Assembly (NCBI GenBank): GCA_045634445.1
Contig: JAZRAG010000091.1
Coordinates: forward strand, 1-27,871
Length of the DNA: 27,871 nucleotides
From: Spyradenecus sp045634445
GTDB taxonomy: Bacteria > Verrucomicrobiota > Kiritimatiellia > RFP12 > DVOR01
Direction: 5' to 3'
Shown piece after piece: positions 10,101 to 15,751 of this stretch. The stretch's first letter is position 1; every line of letters begins with the position of its first letter. The translations under genes and the position numbers were made by a program. The notes beneath the pieces were generated by a model. The model had not been told where the DNA came from and did no database searches. It saw only the letters and a list, made by a program, of their open reading frames with translations.

Positions 10101-10422
10101 CAATTGCTTTTTGCTCTAAAACATTTCGCAGACGCACTTCAAATTCTGTACCATAGAGGCTTTGTTCACGCGTTGCTTGAGGGATATAAAACTCACGTGC
10201 ATCCTTTTCAGGTGCGTCTAAAACAAATGTGGGAGCCGTAAACAGGAATTGGAGACGATTAACCTTAAGTAGTTTTTCTCGTAGCGCTTTGAAAGCATAA
10301 ATTGAAAAACACGATGCCGCAATCTTTACCACAGATTTTGAAGTCAACACGTCAGCCAAGTCATCACGTAAAAATGACGAAATATTATCAATAATCTTTG
10401 GCTGGCTATCGTCTGCCGACAT
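7144..10422 (-). CDS. SNF2-type helicase with N-terminal PLD-like domain
   Basis: This 1092-aa superfamily 2 DNA translocase heads the operon. Residues 12 to about 165 resemble the phospholipase-D-like domain of helicase-related defence proteins, but the HxK motif reads HVD near residue 135, so nuclease activity there is doubtful. The motor domain shows YDFQRDA near 254, Walker A ADSVGLGKT near 277-285, DESH at 367-370 and SATPVNN near 408-414. The second RecA-like domain has IATDCISEGQNL near 797-808 and motif VI QRFGRVDRIG near 828-837. All ATPase motifs look functional. The ATG at 10422 directly abuts the U6 tract of the leader terminator. A GGAGG lies 12 bases upstream, a rather long spacing, and is contained in the hairpin, so initiation is probably controlled by RNA structure. 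It is likely the motor of the defence complex, moving on DNA for the Mod/Res subunits; that is inference. Confidence 0.9.
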   Translation of the reverse strand: MSADDSQPKIIDNISSFLRDDLADVLTSKSVVKIAASCFSIYAFKALREKLLKVNRLQFLFTAPTFVLDAPEKDAREFYIPQATREQSLYGTEFEVRLRNVLEQKAIAKECADWIREKAEFKSNITNQIVPGFIHVDEPSSSYSYLPFNAFTTTDLGCERGNYAYNFVQRLSGQLSSQYATLFNQLWNNSDSFRTVTEQVIEHVATIYNENAPEEIYFLTLYHVFNEFLKDLSEDLLPNEATGFKASKIWNLLYDFQRDAVLAIINKLEQYNGCILADSVGLGKTFTALAVVKYYENRNKNVLVLCPKKLAANWNTYKDNYVNNPIASDRLRYDVLFHTDLSRESGLSNGLDLDRLNWGNYDLVVIDESHNFRNGGVLSGEDKKENRYLRLMNKVIKAGVKTKVLMLSATPVNNRFYDLRNQLQLAYEGSADEINQKLNTSKTIDEIFRQAQGAFNVWSKQPAQARTTDNLLKSLDFDFFEVLDSVTIARSRKHIEKYYNTAQIGKFPERLKPLSVRPPLTDLKGAINYNEIYEQLMMLGLEIYTPSAYLFDSKREKYQKLMNDKGSGLTQRGREEGIRRLMSVNLLKRLESSVHSFALTLARIKTQIEKTISAIDLFERKKSAPDGILEVHEIGDVADWDVDDQNTDFFSVGKKVKIDLADMDYVSWRVALRRDVETLTLLTAMVADITPEHDSKLQALLQLVSTKIEHPLNGNNRKILIFSAFSDTAEYLYRQVSGFVKEKYGLNTALITGTIDGQTTLKGVRGTLNNILTCFSPISKNRDVLMPQQREEIDILIATDCISEGQNLQDCDYLVNYDIHWNPVRIIQRFGRVDRIGSKNAYIQLVNFWPDMDLDEYINLKTRVETRMKISVMTSTGDDNIISPEEKGELEYRTLQLKKLQEEVVDIEEMSGGVSIMDLGLNEFRLDLLEYIKTHEALKKKPLGLHAVVPASEDLQEGVIFVLKNRNDGVNIDHLNRVHPFYMVYIGDDGSILCDYLNPKQLLDTMRLACKGKTEPIKAICQKFNVETKDGRDMAEVSSLLSEAISSIIATKDESDIDSLFSAGGTTALLSTVSGWDDFELICFLVVKSEER

Positions 10423-10668
10423 AAAAAAGGCGTGCCTCCATGTGAATCATTCTCACGAGAGGCTTCGCACGGCCTGACCAGAAAACAATACACACGAAAA
10501 CACGCCTAGGAATAGTTCCTAGACGCTATCTCCGCGAATACGTTTCGTTCTGGTCGTGAAGGTGCGAATTTCTCGTGAACGAAAAGTATGCGTTGACGCA
10601 TCACTTTTTAGCGTCTGAGAGGTGGTGAGAGGACGCATCACGTCTTCGCCGCAGCTCAAACTATGTAC
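10423..10668 (-). ncRNA. Structured leader RNA or small RNA ahead of the defence operon
   Basis: The roughly 240-nt segment between the promoter and the helicase ATG folds extensively. A first hairpin spans 10608-10582 (11 bp, loop UCAA). A long rod follows, with 10578-10571 pairing 10460-10453 (8 bp), 10568-10562 pairing 10470-10464 (7 bp), 10555-10548 pairing 10483-10476 (8 bp) and an apical 11-bp stem at 10526-10502. The rod's 3' strand can instead form the terminator hairpin 10474-10429. The Shine-Dalgarno GGAGG (10439-10435) can pair with the 5' end (10636-10628, nine pairs with one bulge). These exclusive folds suggest attenuation or a switch, or a free-standing terminated RNA of 6S-like rod shape. 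It matches no riboswitch or RNA family that I recognise. Pairings were worked out by hand and energies were not calculated. Confidence 0.6.
10429..10474 (-). terminator. Intrinsic terminator abutting the helicase start
   Basis: On the minus strand GGC(C)GUGC at 10474-10467 pairs with GCACGCC at 10435-10429. An inner extension runs CUCU/GGAG and GUGA/UCAC with a 7-nt loop. Six U follow at 10428-10423 and then the ATG. It competes with the leader rod for the same bases, so it may be conditional. Confidence 0.65.
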
Positions 10669-10672
10669 TTAT

Positions 10673-10701
10673 AGTATACGCTATTTTTGAATCAATAACA
10701 A
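10673..10701 (-). promoter_or_regulatory. Sigma-70-like promoter of the defence operon
   Basis: On the minus strand TTGTTA (10701-10696) and TATACT (10678-10673) are separated by exactly 17 bases. Transcription would start near 10668-10666, giving the structured leader. The -10 and the bases after it (TATACTATAAGT) recur upstream of the alcohol dehydrogenase gene. Confidence 0.7.
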
Positions 10702-10722
10702 GTCTTACGCCCTAATTCTATC

Positions 10723-10728
10723 TATAAT
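10723..10728 (+). promoter_or_regulatory. Possible divergent -10 element
   Basis: TATAAT on the plus strand lies 45 bases from the operon's -10 element but has no convincing -35. If active it would drive a short transcript through the direct repeats to the terminator at 11102-11132. A small hairpin, GCGCA-TAG-TGCGC, lies near 10748-10760 within that transcript. Confidence 0.35.
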
Positions 10729-10859
10729 TGGTGTAAATATGTTGTCGGCGCATAGTGCGCAAGGTGCTCAGTTTCGCTTAATGGTTTTAAGTGTGGGCGC
10801 AGCTTTCCTGGAAGAATGGCTGTTTTGAGAATCAAAAAGGGCTGTCTTAAAGGAGAATA

Positions 10860-10938
10860 TCAATGAGAATCAAAGTGAATGTCAATGACATTCTATTTAA
10901 ATGTCAATGAGAATCAAAGTGAATGTCAATGACATTCT
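10860..10938 (+). repeat. Tandem 35-bp direct repeat with internal palindromes
   Basis: Two perfect 35-bp copies (10860-10894 and 10904-10938) are separated by 9 bases, for a period of 44. Each copy contains GAATGTCAATGACATTC (10877-10893 and 10921-10937), an inverted repeat of 8-bp arms around one base. A partial third copy of the GAGAATCAAA part lies near 10826. The sites could be a duplicated operator, or the duplicated start of a lost small gene. Confidence 0.85.
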
Positions 10939-10966
10939 CTACTCAGAGAAGGCTTTTTGTTCTTGA
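10863..10966 (+). other. Two overlapping mini-ORFs created by the direct repeat
   Basis: The first copy starts an ORF at ATG 10863, seven bases after a good AGGAG, and encodes 15 residues (MRIKVNVNDILFKCQ) ending at 10910. The second begins at ATG 10907, overlapping that stop as ATGA, shares the first 11 residues and ends at 10966 after 19 residues. The Shine-Dalgarno and the coupling favour translation. The duplication and short length favour a decayed 5' end of a small gene. No family is recognised. Confidence 0.3.
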
Positions 10967-11101
10967 AGAGGGGTTGAAGACCGCGGCATGGATCGTAATC
11001 TTGTCGCGTAGAATGGATAACTCGGAGCTCTTTGGATGGATGTTTCTATTTCGTCTAAGAGGACTCCCTTTTAACGCGATATGCGCATGGTCTTTACAAT
11101 C

Positions 11102-11132
11102 AAACGGCGCTTCCGTTTTAGAAGCGCCGTTT
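11102..11132. terminator. Bidirectional hairpin terminator downstream of nrdR
   Basis: AAACGGCGCTTC (11102-11113) and GAAGCGCCGTTT (11121-11132) form a perfect 12-bp stem with a 7-base loop. It lies 34 bases past the nrdR stop on the minus strand and could also stop plus-strand transcription from the repeat region. The U-tract is short (three) on both strands. Confidence 0.75.
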
Positions 11133-11166
11133 ACACAGTTATGCATTTAATGGTACTCAGATGTAA

Positions 11167-11694
11167 TCATGCATCTATGGATGTCACTTTCCCGCTTGTT
11201 TTCTTGACTTTACGGCGGGGTGGTTTTTCGTCAGAGTTGGAATGAATGCCACCGACATCATTCACGGCCGCCATGAATTGTTGCACGTCGTCAAAGGCAG
11301 AATAAACGGAAGCAAAGCGTACGTAGGCTACAGCGTCTAACTCACGGAGGCGTTCCATAATGAGTTTACCAATCAATTCAGTAGAGACTTCTGCTTCATT
11401 GGCATGTTCTAATTCAAAAATAACCTCGTCAATTAAGCGTGTAATGGCTGTACTTGGGATTTTGCGTTTCTGACAAGCAGAGAGTAATCCACGCTCCATC
11501 TTTGAACGGTCAAAGAGTTCGCGACATCCGTCTCGTTTGATAACGCGCGGCAGTTTGTGCTCTATGTACTCGTAAGTGGTATAACGCGCGCCACAGATGA
11601 GACATTCGCGGCGGCGGCGTGTCGCAGTGCGATCTAAATTGGCACGACTATCAATCACGCAGTCATTATCTTTTCCACACTTTGGGCAACGCAT
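11167..11694 (-). CDS. nrdR: Transcriptional repressor NrdR
   Basis: NrdR represses ribonucleotide reductase genes when its ATP-cone senses high dATP. The 175-aa protein starts with a four-cysteine zinc ribbon (C3-C6 and C31-C34) with the family's SRxxxDRTATRRRREC block between. An ATP-cone follows (about residues 49-139), including RVIKRDG near 54-60 and AYVRFASVY near 123-131. A basic tail of roughly 25 residues is longer than in many NrdR proteins (about 150-160 aa). The ATG at 11694 has a GAGGA Shine-Dalgarno nine bases upstream and lies 16 bases after the response-regulator stop, so the two are probably cotranscribed. No nrd gene or NrdR-box was spotted in the window. Confidence 0.96.
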   Translation of the reverse strand: MRCPKCGKDNDCVIDSRANLDRTATRRRRECLICGARYTTYEYIEHKLPRVIKRDGCRELFDRSKMERGLLSACQKRKIPSTAITRLIDEVIFELEHANEAEVSTELIGKLIMERLRELDAVAYVRFASVYSAFDDVQQFMAAVNDVGGIHSNSDEKPPRRKVKKTSGKVTSIDA

Positions 11695-11710
11695 AGACAG
11701 GCTTCCTCAA

Positions 11711-12475
11711 TTAATGGATTAGATCAATGGCAGCTTGGGCAATATCCTGCCCTTTTCGCCCTTGCACACGTGCCACATTTCGCGGGTCAATAAATGACCA
11801 AATATGTGGTTTCGTTTCTGCTGCGTACACCACCACGGGAATCTGTTTGCCACTTGGCAGTTTACGTAGGATTTCCAGAACGCCATCTGCAGGAATTTCT
11901 ACGGTATCCAATGGTAGGATGAGTCCTGCGGGGCGTCGTGCAATGACAGATTCTACGGCTTCCGCGCCTGTATGCACGACTTCCACTGAGTAACCTACAT
12001 TGCTAAGAGATTCGCAAAGTGCATTTGCAAGAATGGCATTGGCTTCTGCAAGCACAACTAATCGGCGCACATCGCTACCAACTATCTGCGTATCATTTTC
12101 TGGCAAATCGCTTTCTACAAATAAAATGCGCTGAACTTCTGCCAAGAGCTCATCGGGATCTGTGGGCTTTGTTAGAAAGCCTCCGATTTTCTTGTCAGCG
12201 AAGAATTCAGCCATATCGCTACGGGCCGTCAAGACCAACACGGGGGCGCGTGTGCGGCCACGTTTGTCGGTGATGCGTTCAAGAAAACCAGTTCCACCCA
12301 TTCCTGGCATGCCCATATCAAGAATAATAATGTCTGGGAGAGACGCAGTCATTAATTGTAAGGCGCGCTCGCCAGACTCCGCAGTCGTCACTTCGTAGCC
12401 AGACGCAATCAAAAAGTCCCCCAACATCATACGGATATTTGGGTCATCGTCTACTAAAAGAAGCTTCTGTGCCAT
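11711..12475 (-). CDS. Response regulator with two receiver domains, second degenerate
   Basis: This 254-aa protein consists of two CheY-like domains and no DNA-binding output domain. The first (about residues 4-117) has the acidic pocket VDDDP, phospho-acceptor Asp53 in ILDMGMPGM, Thr83 in LTAR and Lys103 in LTKP, so it should be phosphorylated by a histidine kinase. The second (about 137-254) keeps the fold pattern but has AE (143-144) where the acidic pair should be, Ala in place of the conserved Thr, and no clear Lys, so it is likely a pseudo-receiver used for protein contacts. The cognate kinase is not in the window. The start has no clear Shine-Dalgarno. It sits upstream of nrdR in the same operon. 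Confidence 0.88.
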   Translation of the reverse strand: MAQKLLLVDDDPNIRMMLGDFLIASGYEVTTAESGERALQLMTASLPDIIILDMGMPGMGGTGFLERITDKRGRTRAPVLVLTARSDMAEFFADKKIGGFLTKPTDPDELLAEVQRILFVESDLPENDTQIVGSDVRRLVVLAEANAILANALCESLSNVGYSVEVVHTGAEAVESVIARRPAGLILPLDTVEIPADGVLEILRKLPSGKQIPVVVYAAETKPHIWSFIDPRNVARVQGRKGQDIAQAAIDLIH

Positions 12476-12520
12476 TGGACGTATTGCTTTCTATTCTCTC
12501 TTTAGTTTTAAGGAAACAGT

Positions 12521-12554
12521 AAAAGAAATGCGCTCAGCAGAGCGCATTTCTTTT
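12521..12554 (-). terminator. Terminator of the aminopeptidase operon
   Basis: A perfect 15-bp stem, AAAAGAAATGCGCTC (12521-12535) with GAGCGCATTTCTTTT (12540-12554), closes a 4-base loop just after the M18 peptidase stop. On the minus strand it ends in four U. It also separates that operon from the response-regulator gene. Confidence 0.85.
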
Positions 12555-12564
12555 GCTTTAGCGC

Positions 12565-13971
12565 TTAGTCTTCCAAGAAGGCCTTGTAGGCGCGATAGGT
12601 CATGTAGCAGTCAAACTTCGTTGCGGTTTCCCACGGTGCATGCATGTTGAACAACGGCACGCCGAAGTCGATTACATCCATACCATAACGTGCCATGTAG
12701 AGCGCGATAGTGCCACCGCCACCCTTTTCGCAACGACCCAATTCGCCTGCCTGCCAAACGACGTTCTTGTCGGCGAAGATGCGGCGGAGGTCCGCGATGA
12801 ATTCTGCACGAGCATCCGATGCGCCACCCTTACCGCGTGCGCCCGTATACTTAATCATGCAACCGCCGGCATTCATCTTTGCCATATTATTCGGCGAATC
12901 TGCAGAGGGGAAGTGCGGGTCGCTTGCTGCGCAGACGTCTGCGGAGAGCATACGGCTTGCTTCAAGTGCGCGACGCACAACGATGTCGCCTGCGGTAGGA
13001 TTCTGACGTACGATTAATTCTGCGACAGAATTTTCGAAGAAGGTGGAGTCCATGCCTGTGGCGCCCACAGAGCCGATCTCTTCCTTATCGCAGAGTAAGA
13101 CCATGCCTGTGCGCGGAGGCACTGCAGGCAAATCCATCAATGCGCGAAGACCTGCGTAAGCGCAGACGCGGTCGTCATGACCATAACCTGCAATCATCGA
13201 ACGATCGAAACCGAGTTCGCGCGGCATTCCTGCAGGCACGAGTTCCAATTCGGCAGAAACCAAATCTTCTTCCGTAATACCATAGGTCTTTTCAAGGATA
13301 CGAAGGATGTTGAGCTTCACCTTTTCCTTCACATCTTCGTCATCTTCATCCTTAGCAACTGGGAGCGAACCCACGAGAATGTCCATGTCTTCAGGATCAA
13401 AGGCTTCGCCCAACTTCTTACTAGCCTGTTCGCCTCCGAAGTGCGGCAATACGTCCGTAATCTGGAAGACAGGATCTTCGGGCTTATCGCCAATTGCGAT
13501 TTCTACCTTGGTTCCATCAGGCTTAATCACCACCCCATAAAGGGCGAGCGGATGAGTTACCCACTGGAACTTCTTGATGCCACCGTAATAGTGCGTATCA
13601 AAGTAAGCCAAGCCGCCCTTTTCGCAGACCGGAATCGGCTTGATATCAATGCGAGGAGCGTCTGTGTGACCGCCAATCACATTAATACCTTCAGCCACAG
13701 GCTTTTCGCCGATGATTGCAGCCATCAACGTCTTACCGTGATAACCTCGATAAACCTTATCACCTGGCTTCAACGTTTCGTAGCTGTTCAATTCCTTAAA
13801 GCCAAGCGCTTCAATGCGACGGACTGCTTCATCGTAGGCGCGACGTTCAGTCTTTGCAATGCCGAGATAGCCCAAGTAATCCTTTGCATATGCTTCACAT
13901 GCGGCGGCATCTGCGTCATTCATTTCGCGAAAAGCATTTTCACGCTTCAAAACACCTTTAACTTTTTCCAT
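12565..13971 (-). CDS. M18 family aminopeptidase
   Basis: This is a zinc aminopeptidase of the M18 family (aspartyl aminopeptidase / aminopeptidase I), a cytoplasmic dodecameric exopeptidase that removes N-terminal residues from peptides. With the start at 13971 the protein has 468 aa, normal for the family. Metal and catalytic residues are visible: GGHTDAPRID (H102, D104), GYGHDDRV (D267), DKEEIGS (E297, E298) and the C-terminal FNMHAPWE histidine. An in-frame ATG exists 30 bases upstream (14001), but AAGGA lies eight bases before the ATG at 13971 and MEKVKG fits the family start better. It follows the alcohol dehydrogenase stop by 36 bases and is probably cotranscribed with it; there is no obvious functional link. 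Confidence 0.93.
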   Translation of the reverse strand: MEKVKGVLKRENAFREMNDADAAACEAYAKDYLGYLGIAKTERRAYDEAVRRIEALGFKELNSYETLKPGDKVYRGYHGKTLMAAIIGEKPVAEGINVIGGHTDAPRIDIKPIPVCEKGGLAYFDTHYYGGIKKFQWVTHPLALYGVVIKPDGTKVEIAIGDKPEDPVFQITDVLPHFGGEQASKKLGEAFDPEDMDILVGSLPVAKDEDDEDVKEKVKLNILRILEKTYGITEEDLVSAELELVPAGMPRELGFDRSMIAGYGHDDRVCAYAGLRALMDLPAVPPRTGMVLLCDKEEIGSVGATGMDSTFFENSVAELIVRQNPTAGDIVVRRALEASRMLSADVCAASDPHFPSADSPNNMAKMNAGGCMIKYTGARGKGGASDARAEFIADLRRIFADKNVVWQAGELGRCEKGGGGTIALYMARYGMDVIDFGVPLFNMHAPWETATKFDCYMTYRAYKAFLED

Positions 13972-14007
13972 TACGTTAATCCTTCGTTTTGTCAACTTCA
14001 AATAACT

Positions 14008-15114
14008 TTAAAATCCCATACGATACAAGTCCTTCACCTCTTCTGGAGAAGGCAATGTACGATAACGACGCACCACTTCAAGGCGAAGCGGATCTACCGT
14101 AAAGCGTTCGAGTTCCTCTTCGGTCGGAGCTTCACAATGACATCCCTGCACATCTAAAAGGGCGTCCACGAGAGCCTGCAATTCTTCAGGCAGCGAAATC
14201 CCTGCCGAAGAAAGGATGCGTTCTGTCAAGGTGGCGCAAGTCGGCTGCATGAAGTTCAAATAGCCTGCGAGCAAGACGCCATTCGCGCGACCGTGTGGCA
14301 TCCCCTTGTAGTACGTCAAAGGATAACCCATCGCGTGTACTAGTCCAGTTCCTGTCTGAGCAATCACCATGCCTGCCAACATTGAGCCATACTGCAATTG
14401 TGCCAAGTTTACAAAAGCACCGTGTGCAAGACGCACTAATTCGGGCATTAAGATGGAGATTGCCGTTTCAGCAAGCGTACGCGAAAGCGGATCTGCCTTC
14501 AATGAGTACATGCCTTCAATGGCGTGTGACAACGCATCTAATGCCGTGTCACACAAGACATCCTTCGGTAAACTCGTCAAATAGTGCGCATCTAAGAGCG
14601 CAATACGTGGGAAGAATTTTGAGGAGGAGATATTCTTCTTCGTCTTCTCTGCGTGGTCTGTAATGATCGAGTACTGCGTGACTTCACTACCCGTGCCACA
14701 AGTCAACGGAATCGCCACAATTGGAAGGACGGGGTCTTGTTCTGAAACGCCATTGAAGAAGTCGGCTTTCGGCACATCATTCGCCACTGCCCACGCAATG
14801 CTCTTCGCGGCATCCAATGCAGACCCTCCGCCAATAGCGATAACAAAGTCACAACCACGCGACTTCGCGACCATCACCCCAGCATAGACTTGATCAACGT
14901 CTGGATTTGCAGAAATGCCATCATAAAGCACATACGAAACCTGACGCGCATCTAAACAAGCATACACGTCATCCAATGCACCTGAGAGACGCGCACTCGT
15001 TTTGCCCGTGACAATCAGCGCTCTGCGTCCTAAAATCCAACGTTGTGCCTGCTTTGCGACACAGCCACGCCCTGAGAAAACTTCTGTCGGAAGAGTAAAG
15101 TGCAATTTATCCAT
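14008..15114 (-). CDS. Iron-containing (group III) alcohol dehydrogenase
   Basis: This is an NAD(P)-dependent, metal-containing alcohol dehydrogenase of the group III family, which includes butanol and 1,3-propanediol dehydrogenases. It probably reduces an aldehyde to an alcohol in the cytoplasm during fermentation. The 368-aa protein shows the nucleotide-binding GGGSALDAAK (residues 95-104) and all four metal ligands: D193 and H197 in DALSHAIEG, H260 in GLVHAMGYP and H274 in GMPHGRANG. The exact substrate cannot be read from the sequence. The gene has its own -10 element in the short upstream gap and is the first gene of a two-gene operon with the M18 peptidase. Confidence 0.93.
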   Translation of the reverse strand: MDKLHFTLPTEVFSGRGCVAKQAQRWILGRRALIVTGKTSARLSGALDDVYACLDARQVSYVLYDGISANPDVDQVYAGVMVAKSRGCDFVIAIGGGSALDAAKSIAWAVANDVPKADFFNGVSEQDPVLPIVAIPLTCGTGSEVTQYSIITDHAEKTKKNISSSKFFPRIALLDAHYLTSLPKDVLCDTALDALSHAIEGMYSLKADPLSRTLAETAISILMPELVRLAHGAFVNLAQLQYGSMLAGMVIAQTGTGLVHAMGYPLTYYKGMPHGRANGVLLAGYLNFMQPTCATLTERILSSAGISLPEELQALVDALLDVQGCHCEAPTEEELERFTVDPLRLEVVRRYRTLPSPEEVKDLYRMGF

Positions 15115-15128
15115 AGTATCCTCAATTA

Positions 15129-15137
15129 TTACTTATA
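15129..15137 (-). promoter_or_regulatory. Extended -10 promoter element of the alcohol dehydrogenase gene
   Basis: On the minus strand TGATATACT forms an extended -10 (TGn-TATACT) about 15-23 bases before the ATG at 15114. No good -35 is visible. The following bases repeat the TATACTATAAGT string seen at the defence operon promoter. Confidence 0.5.
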
Positions 15138-15206
15138 GTATATCACACTCTGAGGTTTTGGCTACTCTTTTAACGTGACTTTCCGCGCTGTGCACTACAT
15201 TATTCA

Positions 15207-15246
15207 CAAAAAATGAAACCAATAACACATGGGCTATTGGTTTCAT
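15207..15246 (-). terminator. Terminator of the S2P-ychF-dac-lipoprotein operon
   Basis: On the minus strand a perfect 12-bp stem (ATGAAACCAATA at 15213-15224 with TATTGGTTTCAT at 15235-15246) encloses a 10-base loop and is followed by a run of T (complement of A at 15208-15213). It lies 20 bases past the lipoprotein stop. Confidence 0.85.
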
Positions 15247-15265
15247 CTTTCTAAATCCTTGAAGA

Positions 15266-15727
15266 TTACTCGCTAAACTGTACTGCAGAAACAAGTCCAC
15301 GCGAAAATTCAATGCGTAACACTTCCTTCCACTCATACTCTGGCGTGTCATCAATGTAGTAACTTCCGCGGACGCGGCCTCCTACATCTTGATACACCGG
15401 ACGCACACCGTGCGTTATGCTTCTTTCGGAGTAACCCAAGATTTTATAAATCCAGATTTCGTGTTGCCCACTCGCATCAGTTCGGCGGATTTTCTGCGAA
15501 GGATTGCCGTAGACAATCCACACCGCATCTGCGTCATCACCGATACGAATCTGACCACGCTGCAAGCGTGCCTGCGTCTTCACATCGTAGGCGTCAAAGA
15601 TTTCTTGGCGACTTTCAATGCGCGATGCAATCGTATTGGCAGCACATCCTGTGCAGCACAAAATGCCAGTCAACAATACGAGCCACAAGACTTTTTGCGT
15701 CTTCATGCTCTGCTTTTGATTACGCAT
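15266..15727 (-). CDS. Small putative lipoprotein, weakly BamE/SmpA-like
   Basis: This 153-aa secreted protein has a basic N-terminus, a hydrophobic stretch (about residues 13-23) and a cysteine-rich end, GILCCTGC. Cys28, preceded by T-G, is the likely lipidated residue, though Cys at -3 is unusual for a lipobox. The mature part contains a RIGDDADAVWIVYGNP block followed by a tryptophan-containing strand (HEIWIYK), reminiscent of the BamE/SmpA fold in which a short helix and a GxP turn precede strands. That resemblance is weak. A GGAGG seven bases upstream fixes the start at 15727. It lies 24 bases after the carboxypeptidase stop and ends that operon, so an envelope role is likely. Confidence 0.65.
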   Translation of the reverse strand: MRNQKQSMKTQKVLWLVLLTGILCCTGCAANTIASRIESRQEIFDAYDVKTQARLQRGQIRIGDDADAVWIVYGNPSQKIRRTDASGQHEIWIYKILGYSERSITHGVRPVYQDVGGRVRGSYYIDDTPEYEWKEVLRIEFSRGLVSAVQFSE

Positions 15728-15751
15728 CTGTTCGCCTCCTCTCTTTGAGGT

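Noticed and set aside
10423..10668. Leader RNA as tmRNA, RNase P RNA, SRP RNA or classical 6S RNA
   Set aside because: The tmRNA ends, the RNase P P4 core and the SRP GGAA-loop helix are not present. The rod recalls 6S RNA, but an extra 5' hairpin and the overlap with a terminator at a start codon do not fit the standard 6S layout.
10923..11150. 75-codon plus-strand frame in the nrdR-operon spacer
   Set aside because: It has no Shine-Dalgarno, begins inside the direct repeat in a different frame from the mini-ORFs, and runs through the terminator hairpin.
13177..14157. 326-codon plus-strand frame opposite the M18 peptidase
   Set aside because: It is antisense to a clear, full-length peptidase with intact motifs, crosses into the neighbouring gene, and shows no domain of its own.
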